From positions 310,001 through 374,000 of the forward strand of contig NZ_JAPNUE010000002.1 of assembly GCF_026626305.1 (NCBI RefSeq): a stretch of DNA of 64,000 nt, in the 5' to 3' direction. The stretch comes from Frigidibacter sp. RF13. GTDB taxonomy: Bacteria; Pseudomonadota; Alphaproteobacteria; Rhodobacterales; Rhodobacteraceae. The notes beneath the pieces were generated by a model. It was not told the origin of the DNA, did not search any database, and worked only from the letters and a program-made list of their open reading frames with translations. The translations under genes were made by a program, and so were the position numbers. Shown in pieces: positions 35,358 to 44,530 of the stretch; position 1 is the stretch's first letter, and every line of letters begins with the position of its first letter.

Positions 35358-38300
35358 GTGATTTCAGCCAGACCTGGGAGCGTGACGAAGTAGCCCGCCG
35401 CAAGTGGTTTGCCGAGAATGGTCTTTACCGTGAGGAGGATGAACATTCCTCCTGCGGCGTGGGCCTCGTGGTGGCGATCAATGGCAAAGCCAGCCGCAAG
35501 GTGGTGCAGAACGGCATCGACGCTCTGAAAGCCGTCTGGCACCGGGGTGCGGTCGATGCCGACGGCAAGACCGGCGACGGGGCGGGCATTCATGTGCAGA
35601 TCCCCGTGAAGTTCTTCTACGATCAGGTGCGGCGGACGGGGCATGAACCGGACCCCAAGAAGCTGATCGCGGTGGGTCAGGTCTTTCTGCCGCGAACGGA
35701 TTTCGGCGCGCAGGAGCGCTGCCGGACCATCGTCGAGACCGAAGTCTTGCGCATGGGCCATTACATCTATGGCTGGCGGCATGTGCCGGTGGACACGTCC
35801 GTGCTGGGCGAGAAGGCCAATGCGACGCGGCCTGAGATCGAGCAGATCCTGATCCGCTGCGAAAAGCCCATCGATCAGGTCCAGTTCGAGCGCGAACTCT
35901 ACATCATCCGCCGCCGGATCGAGAAGGCGGCGATCGCGCAGCAGGTGGCGGGGATGTATCTGTGTTCGCTCTCGTGCCGGTCGGTTATCTACAAGGGGAT
36001 GATGCTGGCCGAGCAGGTCGCGACCTTCTACCCCGACCTTCAGGACGAGCGGTTCGAGAGCGCCTTCGCGATCTATCACCAGCGCTATTCGACCAACACC
36101 TTCCCGCAATGGTCGCTGGCGCAGCCCTTCCGCATGCTGGCCCATAACGGCGAGATCAACACGCTGAAGGGCAACGTCAACTGGATGCGCAGCCATGAGA
36201 TCCGCATGGCGAGCGGAGCTTTCGGCGAGATGGCCGAGGATATCAAGCCGATCATCCCGTTCGGGACGTCGGACTCGGGCGCGCTGGATTCGGTGTTCGA
36301 GGCGCTGGTGCGGGCGGGACGCTCGGCTCCGATGGCCAAGACCATGCTGGTCCCCGAGGCCTGGTCGAAATCGGCGGTCGAGATGCCGAAGCCCTGGCAG
36401 GACATGTATGCCTATTGCAACTCGGTGATGGAGCCTTGGGACGGCCCCGCCGCCCTTGCCATGACCGATGGCCGCTGGGTTGTGGGCGGACTGGACCGCA
36501 ACGGCCTGCGTCCCATGCGCTATGTGCTGACCGGCGACGGGATGCTGATCGCGGGGTCCGAGGCCGGGATGGTGCCGGTCGACGAGATGACGGTGCGCGA
36601 GAAGGGCGCGCTTGGCCCGGGCCAGATGATCGCGGTCGACATGGAAGAGGGCAAGCTTTTCCGCGATTGGGACCTGAAGGACAAGCTCGCCGCAAGCCAG
36701 CCCTTTGGTGACTGGGTCGCAAAGGTCATCAGCCTGAATGACCGGATGAAGGACGTGCCGGAAAGGGCGCTGTTCGAAGGCGCGGACCTGCGGCGTCGCC
36801 AGATTGCGGCCGGCTATACGCACGAAGACCTCGAACAGGTGCTGGCGCCGATGGCCGAGGATGGCAAGGAAATGGTCGCCTCGATGGGTGACGACACACC
36901 GCCCGCGGTGCTGTCGGGCCAGTACCGGCCGCTTTCCCACTATTTCCGCCAGAACTTCAGCCAGGTGACCAACCCGCCCATCGACAGCTTGCGTGAAAGC
37001 CGGGTGATGAGTCTCAAGACCCGCTTTGGCAACCTCACGAACGTGCTGGCCGAGGATTCAAGCCAGACGGAAATCCTCGTCCTCGAAAGCCCGTTCATCG
37101 CGAATGCCGAATTCGACGAGATGGTGCGGCTCTTCGGCGACCGGGTCGCCTTCATCGACTGCACGTTCGCCGAAAGTAACGGCGACGAGGCGCTGCACCG
37201 CGCGCTCGACCGGATCCGGGCAGAGGCGGAGGATGCCGTGCGCTCTGGCGCGGGGCATCTGGTGCTGACCGACGAACACCAGGGCGAGGCCAAGGTGCCG
37301 ATGCCGATGATCCTTGCCACATCGGCCGTTCACAGCTGGCTGACGCGCAAGGGCCTGCGCACCTTCACCTCTCTGAATGTCCGCTCGGCCGAATGTATCG
37401 ACCCCCACTATTTCGCGGTGCTGATCGGTTGCGGCGCGACGACGGTCAACGCCTATCTGGCGCTCGACAGCATCGCCGACCGGCTGCGGCGCGGGCTTCT
37501 GGATGGGGCGCTCGAGGACAATCTGCGCCGCTACCGCGATGCGATTGACGCGGGTCTTCTGAAGATCATGTCGAAGATGGGGATCTCGGTCATTTCCTCC
37601 TATCGCGGCGGGCTGAACTTCGAGGCGGTGGGGCTTAGCCGCGCCATGGTCGCGGAATATTTCCCGGGCATGCACAGCCGGATTTCCGGCATCGGCATCA
37701 TGGGCATCCAGCGCAAGATCGAGGAGGTCCATGCGAAAGGCTGGAAGGGCGGCGCCGACATCCTGCCGATCGGCGGTTTCTACAAGGCGCGGCGGTCAGG
37801 CGAGAAACACGCCTGGGAAGCGCAGACCATGCATATGCTGCAATCGGCCTGCGATAGGGCGTCCTATGACCTCTGGAAGCAATATTCGATGGCAATGCGG
37901 GCCAACCCGCCGATCCATCTGCGCGATCTTCTGGACATCAAGCCGCTTGGCCGTCCGGTGCCGATCGAAGAAGTCGAAAGCATCACCTCGATCCGCAAGC
38001 GTTTCGTGACGCCGGGTATGTCGCTCGGGGCGCTGAGCCCCGAGGCGCACAAGACGCTGAACGTGGCGATGAACCGGATCGGGGCGAAATCCGACAGCGG
38101 CGAAGGCGGTGAGGATCCGGCGCACTTCCTGCCGGAATCGAATGGCGACAATCCGTCGGCGAAGATCAAGCAGGTGGCGTCCGGCCGCTTCGGCGTGACT
38201 GCAGAGTACCTCAACGCCTGCGAGGAGCTGGAAATCAAGGTGGCCCAGGGTGCGAAGCCCGGTGAGGGCGGCCAGTTGCCGGGGATGAAGGTCACGGCGC

Positions 38301-39892
38301 TGATCGCGCGACTGCGCCATTCGACGCCGGGGGTGACGCTGATTTCGCCCCCGCCGCACCACGATATCTATTCGATCGAAGACCTCGCACAGCTGATCTA
38401 TGACCTGAAGCAGATCAACCCGCGCGCCAAGGTGACGGTGAAGCTGGTGGCTTCGTCGGGCGTCGGGACGATTGCGGCGGGTGTGGCCAAGGCGAAGGCC
38501 GACATCATCCTGATTTCCGGCCATAACGGCGGCACCGGCGCTTCGCCCGGCACCTCGATCAAATATGCGGGCCTGCCGTGGGAAATGGGCCTGACCGAGG
38601 CGCATCAGGTTCTGACGATGAACAAGCTGCGCGACCGGATCACGCTTCGCACCGATGGCGGCCTGCGGACCGGCCGCGATATCGTGATGGCGGCGATGAT
38701 GGGGGCCGAGGAATACGGGATCGGCACGGCTGCCCTGATCGCCATGGGCTGCATCATGGTGCGCCAGTGCCAGTCGAACACCTGCCCGGTCGGCGTGTGT
38801 ACCCAGAACGAGGCTTTGCGTGCGAAGTTCACCGGGTCGGCCGACAAGGTGGTCAACCTCATCACCTTCTATGCGCAGGAGGTGCGGGAACTTCTGGCCT
38901 CGATCGGCGCGCGGTCCATGGACGAGATCATCGGGCGGGCGGACCTTCTGACGCAGGTCTCGCGCGGTCATGCCGATCTTGACGACCTCGACCTCAACCC
39001 GCTTCTGATCTCCGTCGATGGCTCGGACCGCGTGGTCTATGACCGGTCGAAGCCGCGCAACGTGGTGCCCGATACGCTGGACGCGGAAATCATCCGCGAT
39101 GGCGCGCGCTTCTTCGAGGAAGGCGAGAAGATGCAGCTTTCCTATGCGGTCCGGAACACTCACCGCACCATCGGGACGCGGGCGTCAAGCCATATCGTGA
39201 AGAAGTTCGGGATGCGGAATGGCCTGCAACCCGACCATCTGACGGTGAAGCTGACCGGATCCTGCGGCCAGTCCTTGGGTGCCTTCGCGGCGCCGGGGCT
39301 GAAGATCGAAGTGTCGGGGGATGCGAACGACTATGTGGGCAAGGGCCTTTCCGGGGGCACCATTACCGTGCGCCCGCCCATGGGATCGCCCTTGGACGCG
39401 GGCGAGAATACGATCATCGGCAATACCGTGCTGTACGGTGCGACGGACGGCCATCTCTTCGCCTCCGGCCGGGCGGGCGAGCGCTTCGCGGTCCGGAACT
39501 CCGGCGCGAAGGTGGTGATCGAGGGCTGCGGCTCGAACGGGTGCGAGTACATGACCGGTGGGGTCGCGGTGATCCTTGGCTGGATCGGCGCCAACTTCGG
39601 CGCGGGCATGACCGGTGGCATGGCCTATGTCTGGGATCAGGAGGGCGATGCGGCGCAACTGATGAACCTCGACAGTGTGGTGACCTCGCCCGTCAGCCAC
39701 CCGCATTGGGAAGCCGAGCTGAAAGGCCTGATCGAACGGCACCTGGCCGAGACCGGAAGCCGCCGCGCTGCGCATATCCTCGCGAACTGGGCGACGGAAA
39801 AGGCCAGGTTCATCCAGGTCTGCCCGAAGGAGATGCTGGTGCATCTGCCCCATCCGCTGACCGAGGAGTCACGGGCGGTTCCGGCCGAATAG
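35354..39892 (+). CDS. gltB: Glutamate synthase (NADPH) large subunit
   Basis: This 1512-aa protein converts glutamine and 2-oxoglutarate to two glutamates. The N-terminal glutaminase nucleophile is C34 in HSSCGVGLV, so a propeptide of about 33 residues is removed. The central and FMN domains follow, with CIMVRQCQSNTCPVGVC (from C1133) holding the 3Fe-4S cluster. The C-terminal beta-helix has GGVAVILGWIG. Length is normal. It is the last gene of the operon and overlaps the GFA gene by 4 nt. Confidence 0.97.
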   Translation: MSDFSQTWERDEVARRKWFAENGLYREEDEHSSCGVGLVVAINGKASRKVVQNGIDALKAVWHRGAVDADGKTGDGAGIHVQIPVKFFYDQVRRTGHEPDPKKLIAVGQVFLPRTDFGAQERCRTIVETEVLRMGHYIYGWRHVPVDTSVLGEKANATRPEIEQILIRCEKPIDQVQFERELYIIRRRIEKAAIAQQVAGMYLCSLSCRSVIYKGMMLAEQVATFYPDLQDERFESAFAIYHQRYSTNTFPQWSLAQPFRMLAHNGEINTLKGNVNWMRSHEIRMASGAFGEMAEDIKPIIPFGTSDSGALDSVFEALVRAGRSAPMAKTMLVPEAWSKSAVEMPKPWQDMYAYCNSVMEPWDGPAALAMTDGRWVVGGLDRNGLRPMRYVLTGDGMLIAGSEAGMVPVDEMTVREKGALGPGQMIAVDMEEGKLFRDWDLKDKLAASQPFGDWVAKVISLNDRMKDVPERALFEGADLRRRQIAAGYTHEDLEQVLAPMAEDGKEMVASMGDDTPPAVLSGQYRPLSHYFRQNFSQVTNPPIDSLRESRVMSLKTRFGNLTNVLAEDSSQTEILVLESPFIANAEFDEMVRLFGDRVAFIDCTFAESNGDEALHRALDRIRAEAEDAVRSGAGHLVLTDEHQGEAKVPMPMILATSAVHSWLTRKGLRTFTSLNVRSAECIDPHYFAVLIGCGATTVNAYLALDSIADRLRRGLLDGALEDNLRRYRDAIDAGLLKIMSKMGISVISSYRGGLNFEAVGLSRAMVAEYFPGMHSRISGIGIMGIQRKIEEVHAKGWKGGADILPIGGFYKARRSGEKHAWEAQTMHMLQSACDRASYDLWKQYSMAMRANPPIHLRDLLDIKPLGRPVPIEEVESITSIRKRFVTPGMSLGALSPEAHKTLNVAMNRIGAKSDSGEGGEDPAHFLPESNGDNPSAKIKQVASGRFGVTAEYLNACEELEIKVAQGAKPGEGGQLPGMKVTALIARLRHSTPGVTLISPPPHHDIYSIEDLAQLIYDLKQINPRAKVTVKLVASSGVGTIAAGVAKAKADIILISGHNGGTGASPGTSIKYAGLPWEMGLTEAHQVLTMNKLRDRITLRTDGGLRTGRDIVMAAMMGAEEYGIGTAALIAMGCIMVRQCQSNTCPVGVCTQNEALRAKFTGSADKVVNLITFYAQEVRELLASIGARSMDEIIGRADLLTQVSRGHADLDDLDLNPLLISVDGSDRVVYDRSKPRNVVPDTLDAEIIRDGARFFEEGEKMQLSYAVRNTHRTIGTRASSHIVKKFGMRNGLQPDHLTVKLTGSCGQSLGAFAAPGLKIEVSGDANDYVGKGLSGGTITVRPPMGSPLDAGENTIIGNTVLYGATDGHLFASGRAGERFAVRNSGAKVVIEGCGSNGCEYMTGGVAVILGWIGANFGAGMTGGMAYVWDQEGDAAQLMNLDSVVTSPVSHPHWEAELKGLIERHLAETGSRRAAHILANWATEKARFIQVCPKEMLVHLPHPLTEESRAVPAE

Positions 39893-40010
39893 GCGCGTCG
39901 TCGCACTGCGAGCGCTCCTCGCGGAGAGGGGCGCCCGACGAGAAACGAAGTGCCCGAGGAGGCGCCTTTAGGCCCTTGCCCGGCACGGGGGCGCCGGTCT
40001 AACTGGGGCG

Positions 40011-40763
40011 ATGAGCGAGACGGCCAAGAAACCGCGCCGCAAGGCCACGAAAAAGCGCCCCGCCCCCGAGGAGGATATTCCGAGCTGGGGCGAGCTGGCG
40101 CGTATGACCGCGCGGTTTTTCGCGCGCGGGCTTCTCTATGCGACCGGGGCTTTCCTTGCGCTGGTGGTGATTTACGCTTTCGTCAATCCCCGTCTCACCC
40201 CCTATATCCTTGCCGAACGGTTCCGGCTGGGCGGGATCGAACGGACCTGGGTGGCGATTGAGGACATGCCGCCCGTCGTGGCGCGCGCCTTCGTGGCGGC
40301 AGAGGATGCGAATTTCTGCCAGCATTGGGGCTTCGACGTGAAGGCGATCCGCAAGGCGATCGAAGAGGGTGAGGGGCGCGGCGCCTCGACCATATCGCAG
40401 CAGGTGACCAAGAATGTCTTCCTCTGGCAGGGGAGGTCCTGGCTCCGGAAGGCGCTGGAGGGTCTGATGACGCCGGTGGTGGAGCTTGTCTGGACCAAGC
40501 GGCGCATTCTCGAGGTCTATCTGAACGTGGCCGAAACGGGCCCGGGCCTTTTCGGGGTCGATGCCGCCGCCCGGCATTATTTCGGCGTCGGCGCGGCGGA
40601 CGTGACCCCGCAGCAGGCCGCGCGCCTTGCGGCCGTTCTGCCAGACCCCAAGGGCCGGAACCCGGCGAAGAACTCGGGCTATATCAAGCGCCGCGCCGCC
40701 CAGATCGTGCAGGGGGCCGAGACGATCGCGGCCGATGGCCGCGCCGCCTGTTTCGAGGGCTGA
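40011..40763 (+). CDS. mtgA: Monofunctional biosynthetic peptidoglycan transglycosylase
   Basis: This 250-aa protein has a Lys/Arg-rich cytoplasmic start and one membrane anchor (about residues 33-62). A GT51 domain follows: AAEDANFCQHWGFD with the catalytic Glu, GASTISQQVTKNVFL, and RRILEVYLNVAETG. It polymerises lipid II into glycan strands without a transpeptidase domain. The gene stands alone, 118 nt after gltB. Three perfect hairpins follow its stop. Confidence 0.94.
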   Translation: MSETAKKPRRKATKKRPAPEEDIPSWGELARMTARFFARGLLYATGAFLALVVIYAFVNPRLTPYILAERFRLGGIERTWVAIEDMPPVVARAFVAAEDANFCQHWGFDVKAIRKAIEEGEGRGASTISQQVTKNVFLWQGRSWLRKALEGLMTPVVELVWTKRRILEVYLNVAETGPGLFGVDAAARHYFGVGAADVTPQQAARLAAVLPDPKGRNPAKNSGYIKRRAAQIVQGAETIAADGRAACFEG

Positions 40764-40787
40764 CGGCCCAATCAATGCTGCCGTTGT

Positions 40788-40856
40788 CCGGATTTCGATA
40801 CGAAATCCGGCCGGACCCTTACAAAGGGTCCGGTTCGAAATCTTTGCAAGATTTCG
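40788..40856. repeat. Three consecutive perfect hairpins between convergent genes
   Basis: Hairpin 1 (40788-40810) is CCGGATTTCG-ATA-CGAAATCCGG. Hairpin 2 (40811-40833) is CCGGACCCTT-ACA-AAGGGTCCGG. Hairpin 3 (40836-40856) is CGAAATCTT-TGC-AAGATTTCG. Stems are 10, 10 and 9 bp, all with 3-nt loops. The first two abut. They fill the gap between the mtgA and sugar kinase stops. There is no T-run. They may end both transcripts or form a repetitive extragenic palindrome cluster. Confidence 0.85.
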
Positions 40857-40865
40857 GCGCCGACC

Positions 40866-41783
40866 TCAGATGTCGACAAGGGCGCCGCGCTTGCCAATGA
40901 CGCGGCCCGCGACGGCGGCTGCGGCATAGACCGCCGCCTCTGGCCCTTTGCCGTCAAGCATCGCCGCCAGGAATGCCGCGTTGAAACTGTCGCCCGCGGC
41001 GGTCGTATCGACCAGTTCGGCAATTGCAGGCGGCTGGTATCGCCCGCGACCCTCATCCCCCTGCCAGAGGACCTCCGCAGCGCCGTTCTTCACCACCACT
41101 TGGCGCGCACCATCCTGCAGGTAGCGTGCGGCCGTTGCTTCGGGCGAACCGTCGCCGAAAGCCGCACTTTCGTCTTCGAACGAGGGCAGGACAAGATCCG
41201 CCCCCGCCGCCGCGCGGCTGATCCAGCGGCACATGGTTTCGGTGTTTGGCCAGAGGCGCGGGCGCAGGTTCGGGTCGAAGACCACCCGGGCGCCGCGCGC
41301 CCGTGCGGCGGCGAGCGCCGAGAGCAGGCTGTCCCGGTCCCCGTCCGGCAGGATCGCGAGTGTGATGCCGGAAAAGACCAGCGCGTCCGCACTCCGGAAC
41401 GCGCGGTCAAGCCGCGCGCGGTCCGCGGCAAGGCAGCGCGCTGCCGACTGGCCGCGCCAGTAGGAAAAGCTGCGCTCGCCCCGGTCGAGCGAAATGACAT
41501 ACAGACCCGGTGCCCGTCCGGGGATGGTGGCAATATGATCAGTCCCGATCCCGGCGTCTGCAATGAAAGCCCGCATCCGTGCCGACATCGGATCGTCACC
41601 GAGCGCCGTAAGATAATCGACCTCGAAATCCCGTGGCAGCAGCCTGCGCAGATACCAGGCCATGTTGAATGTGTCGCCCGCAAAGCTCTGACGATACTGG
41701 CCAGCGCCCACCGAGCCATCCGTCGGCGCGAATTCCACCATACATTCGCCGATGGCGACGATGCGCCTGCTCTTCCCCGTCAT
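40866..41783 (-). CDS. kdgK: PfkB-family sugar kinase, probable 2-keto-3-deoxygluconate kinase
   Basis: This 305-aa ribokinase-fold protein has IVAIGECMVEFAP at the N-terminus and AGDTFNMAWYLRRLL. The C-terminal motif DTTAAGDSFNAAFLA supplies the catalytic Asp. The sequence around DPNLRPRLWPN and SYWRGQSAAR fits KdgK, which makes KDPG from 2-keto-3-deoxygluconate. An aldolase of the KDPG/KDPGal group lies at 62342 but is not adjacent. The gene is isolated, so its substrate rests on sequence resemblance. Confidence 0.82.
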   Translation of the reverse strand: MTGKSRRIVAIGECMVEFAPTDGSVGAGQYRQSFAGDTFNMAWYLRRLLPRDFEVDYLTALGDDPMSARMRAFIADAGIGTDHIATIPGRAPGLYVISLDRGERSFSYWRGQSAARCLAADRARLDRAFRSADALVFSGITLAILPDGDRDSLLSALAAARARGARVVFDPNLRPRLWPNTETMCRWISRAAAGADLVLPSFEDESAAFGDGSPEATAARYLQDGARQVVVKNGAAEVLWQGDEGRGRYQPPAIAELVDTTAAGDSFNAAFLAAMLDGKGPEAAVYAAAAVAGRVIGKRGALVDI

Positions 41784-41814
41784 GCCGGAGTGTCTGCGCT
41801 GGTCGATGCCCTGT

Positions 41815-42069
41815 TCAGCCGGCCCGCACTAGCCGCAGAAGCACGAGAAGGATCACCGCGCCGATAGTGGCATGGAGGATCGAGGCAATCATGCCGCCGC
41901 CCATGCCCAGCCCGATCGCGGGCAGGATGAAACTCGCGACGAAGGCGCCGACGATCCCCACGACGATATTGCCGATCAGGCCGAAACCATAGCCCTTGAC
42001 GATCTGGCCCGCCAGCCAGCCCGCGACTGCGCCGACGATCAGCATAATGATGATGGAATTCAGACCCAT
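41815..42069 (-). CDS. GlsB/YeaQ/YmgE-type small membrane protein
   Basis: This 84-aa protein has three hydrophobic segments and the Gly-rich pattern LIVGAVAGWLAGQIVKGYGFG. GNIVVGIVGAFVASFILP follows. The family was named transglycosylase-associated protein, but its function is not established; some members respond to stress or acid. The GGGAGGATGTA site upstream of the ATG is strong. It is probably a single-gene unit. Confidence 0.9.
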   Translation of the reverse strand: MGLNSIIIMLIVGAVAGWLAGQIVKGYGFGLIGNIVVGIVGAFVASFILPAIGLGMGGGMIASILHATIGAVILLVLLRLVRAG

Positions 42070-42160
42070 TACATCCTCCCTCGTTTGGCGGAGGCTAGCA
42101 CGGGCCGGTAATGAACCCTAGGTAAATTTCTCACGCCTCCGAGGCGGGGTCGTCCGGCGA

Positions 42161-42742
42161 TCACGCGCCGCCATAGCGCCGACGCGCGCGGATGATGCGC
42201 CAGACCGAGAGGAGGATCAGCGGCAGGCTCCAGAGCAGCGCGGGGGCAAGGCCGTCGGTCGTGGCCCAGTGAATGAAAGTCAGGATCGCCGCGGGATAGA
42301 CCCAGCGTTGCAGGCGTTTCCAGCCGGGTCCCATGCGCCGTACGGCGGCGTCGGTCGAGGTCCAGGCCAGCGCGAGCATAATCGCCCCCGCGACCCAGCC
42401 GGTCGCGATTTCGGGGCGCGTGAAGCTGCGCGCAATGCCAGCCAGATTCGCGTTGACCACCCAGAAGAGCAGATGGAGCAGCGTGTAGAGAAAGCTCGCT
42501 ACGCCAAGGTTGCGCCGCCGCGCCTTGAGCCAGGGCAGGGGCCCCAGAAGCAGCATGAGCGGCGTCACCATGAGCGTGACGAACAAGAGAACGGCCGCGA
42601 TCTCGCCTGACAGCGGCACATAGGCATGTTTGGCGTCGGTGACGAACCGCTCGTACGTCAGCCAGAGACCGGGCAACGCAAGAAGCGCCCAGAACAGATA
42701 GATCCCTGCCTTGCCGCCGGTTCCGCGACCGTTTCCTGCCAT
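42161..42742 (-). CDS. Ferric-reductase-like membrane protein, MsrQ type
   Basis: This 193-aa protein has five to six membrane segments. Histidines in FLYTLLHLLFW and ILTFIHWATTDG probably bind heme b. The pattern fits MsrQ, which passes quinol electrons to the periplasmic methionine sulfoxide reductase MsrP. No msrP gene is next to it here. It could be a partner of an unlinked MsrP or of another periplasmic oxidoreductase. The flavoprotein gene at 42755 ends 12 nt upstream on the same strand. Confidence 0.8.
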   Translation of the reverse strand: MAGNGRGTGGKAGIYLFWALLALPGLWLTYERFVTDAKHAYVPLSGEIAAVLLFVTLMVTPLMLLLGPLPWLKARRRNLGVASFLYTLLHLLFWVVNANLAGIARSFTRPEIATGWVAGAIMLALAWTSTDAAVRRMGPGWKRLQRWVYPAAILTFIHWATTDGLAPALLWSLPLILLSVWRIIRARRRYGGA

Positions 42743-42754
42743 GATCCGCCTCTG

Positions 42755-44242
42755 CTATTCCGCTGCGATCGCCGATGCGCCCGTGGCCGCCGATTCTTCG
42801 TCGCGCTTGATCTCGAATTCCTCGTGGTAGGAGCGTTCCACGTTCACGTTCCACACGTCAAGCTTGGCGCCCAGGATATTACGCGCGGCATACATGGCCG
42901 ACAGCATGGAATGGTCCTGGTTGTTATAGCGATGAAGGCCGTTGCGGCCGACAGTCTGGAAGTTTTCCAGGCCCATGATCCAGTCTTCGAGCACATCAAG
43001 CGCCTCGCGATACTCTCCGTCATAGACCGGATAGGCCTTGGGCTGGCGGATAATCGCGGCGCCGATCACGTCGGTCGCCTTCGCGAGGCCGAGCTGTTCC
43101 AGCTCCTGCGAGGCGAGCGTGCGCAGGTCTTCGTCCTTCATCTCCCACAGGCCGTCGCCTTCCTGGCAGAAATATTCCATGCCGATCGAGGCGGTGTTCT
43201 GGTCGGGAAGCATTTCCTTCGACCAGGCGCGGAAGTTTTGGATGCGACCGACCTTCACCTTGGGCGAATGGATATAGATCCAGTTGTCCTTGAACGGGTC
43301 GGCATGGTCGAGCACCAGCGTCACGATCAGGAAGTCGCGGTACTTCAGTTTGTTTGCAGCCTCGACCACTTCCGGCGGCGGCGGCGGATCCATGCACAGG
43401 ATCAGGTCGCGCAGCGCCATCGTGTTGATGAAGTGATCGCCCTCGATCCGCTCTTCGACCGGCGCAGACCCGTCCTTCGACCAATGCTTCACATCGACCG
43501 AGGTCACGCGGTTGCCCTTGCGGTTCACCCGCACGACCGGCGCCTGCATCTGCACCTCGCCGCCCTGCTCGCGCACCATGTCGCGGCACTTTTCCCACAT
43601 CATGCCGGGGCCGAGGCGGGGGTACTGGAATTCCTCGATCAGGCTCGTCGTGTCATTGGCGCCCGAGATCGCGTTCCAGACCGCCTTGAACAGCGACAGG
43701 TTCTTGATGCGTTGCGCGGCCCAGTCGGCGCGGATCTCTTTCGGGTCGATCCCCCAGACCTTCTGGGTGTAACTACGGAAGAAATGCATGTAGAGGCGGC
43801 CGCCGAAACGGTTGATCACCCATTCCTCAAAGCTTTCCTCGCGGCGGAAGGGGCGGACCTGCCATTTGAAATACGACAGCATGATCCGCATGCTTTCGTA
43901 CGGGCCGATGTTCGTCAGCGCGTTGAACAGCTTCAGCGGATAGTCGAAGAATTTCTCACGGTAGTAGATGCGCGAAAGGCGCGGGACGGTGATGAAGTCG
44001 TCCTTAAGCACCTCGTGCCACATCTCCTCAACTTCCTTCACCTTGGTGAAGAAGCGATGGCCGCCGATGTCGAACCGGTAGCCGTTGTTGGATTCGGTAC
44101 GGGAAATCCCGCCGACCATGTCGGACGCTTCCAGCACGACCGGCCGGTGGCGCTTGCTACGCTTTTGCAGCTCATAGGCCGCAGTCAGACCCGCAGGCCC
44201 CGCGCCAATGACCACGACGGGGCTCGTTTTGCCGTCATTCAT
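42755..44242 (-). CDS. UGM-like FAD-dependent oxidoreductase (first of two paralogues)
   Basis: This 495-aa protein has an FAD motif VVVIGAGPAGLTAAYELQKR. It also has GGISRTESNNGYRFDIGGHR and HFFRSYTQKVWGIDP, which resemble UDP-galactopyranose mutase and COG1232 proteins of polysaccharide loci. It may rearrange or oxidise a nucleotide sugar or lipid-linked sugar. The start at 44242 begins MNDGKTS. A paralogue lies at 55143 (same FAD motif, YPVYD and FxxYxxKLWGxDP patterns). The gene borders the polysaccharide region. Confidence 0.85.
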   Translation of the reverse strand: MNDGKTSPVVVIGAGPAGLTAAYELQKRSKRHRPVVLEASDMVGGISRTESNNGYRFDIGGHRFFTKVKEVEEMWHEVLKDDFITVPRLSRIYYREKFFDYPLKLFNALTNIGPYESMRIMLSYFKWQVRPFRREESFEEWVINRFGGRLYMHFFRSYTQKVWGIDPKEIRADWAAQRIKNLSLFKAVWNAISGANDTTSLIEEFQYPRLGPGMMWEKCRDMVREQGGEVQMQAPVVRVNRKGNRVTSVDVKHWSKDGSAPVEERIEGDHFINTMALRDLILCMDPPPPPEVVEAANKLKYRDFLIVTLVLDHADPFKDNWIYIHSPKVKVGRIQNFRAWSKEMLPDQNTASIGMEYFCQEGDGLWEMKDEDLRTLASQELEQLGLAKATDVIGAAIIRQPKAYPVYDGEYREALDVLEDWIMGLENFQTVGRNGLHRYNNQDHSMLSAMYAARNILGAKLDVWNVNVERSYHEEFEIKRDEESAATGASAIAAE

Positions 44243-44349
44243 GTTGCTCACCACCACTTCCGAAATGCCAGAAATAAAAAGTACAAGAAACGTCTCAACA
44301 AATGCACCACCCACGCCCGGTCATCATACTACGCCATCCTGCGGCCACC

Positions 44350-44367
44350 AAATGCGAGATCGCATTT
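44350..44367. promoter_or_regulatory. 18-bp palindrome upstream of the UGM-like gene
   Basis: AAATGCGAGATCGCATTT has 8-bp perfect arms and a 2-nt centre. It lies 108 nt before the flavoprotein start and 164 nt after the end of the sugar dehydrogenase gene. It resembles an operator. It could also be a weak terminator on the plus strand, where TT follows, but no plus-strand gene reads into it. Confidence 0.5.
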
Positions 44368-44530
44368 TTGCCACATTTCGGCACGGATTCCGGAACCAAT
44401 CCGGTTGGAACGGCAACCATCTTCCGCATCTTGCGCGCAAACGGCGCGATACGCCGCCGGTGATGCAACCGATAGTTGAAATCTGTTGTTTCCAATATGG
44501 TAACGGTGCATCGATTCGCTCGTCAGACCT

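Noticed and set aside
39893..40010. Terminator after gltB
   Set aside because: The stretch GCGCTCCTC/GAGAGGGGCGC is imperfect and has no T-run, so it is not listed as a feature.
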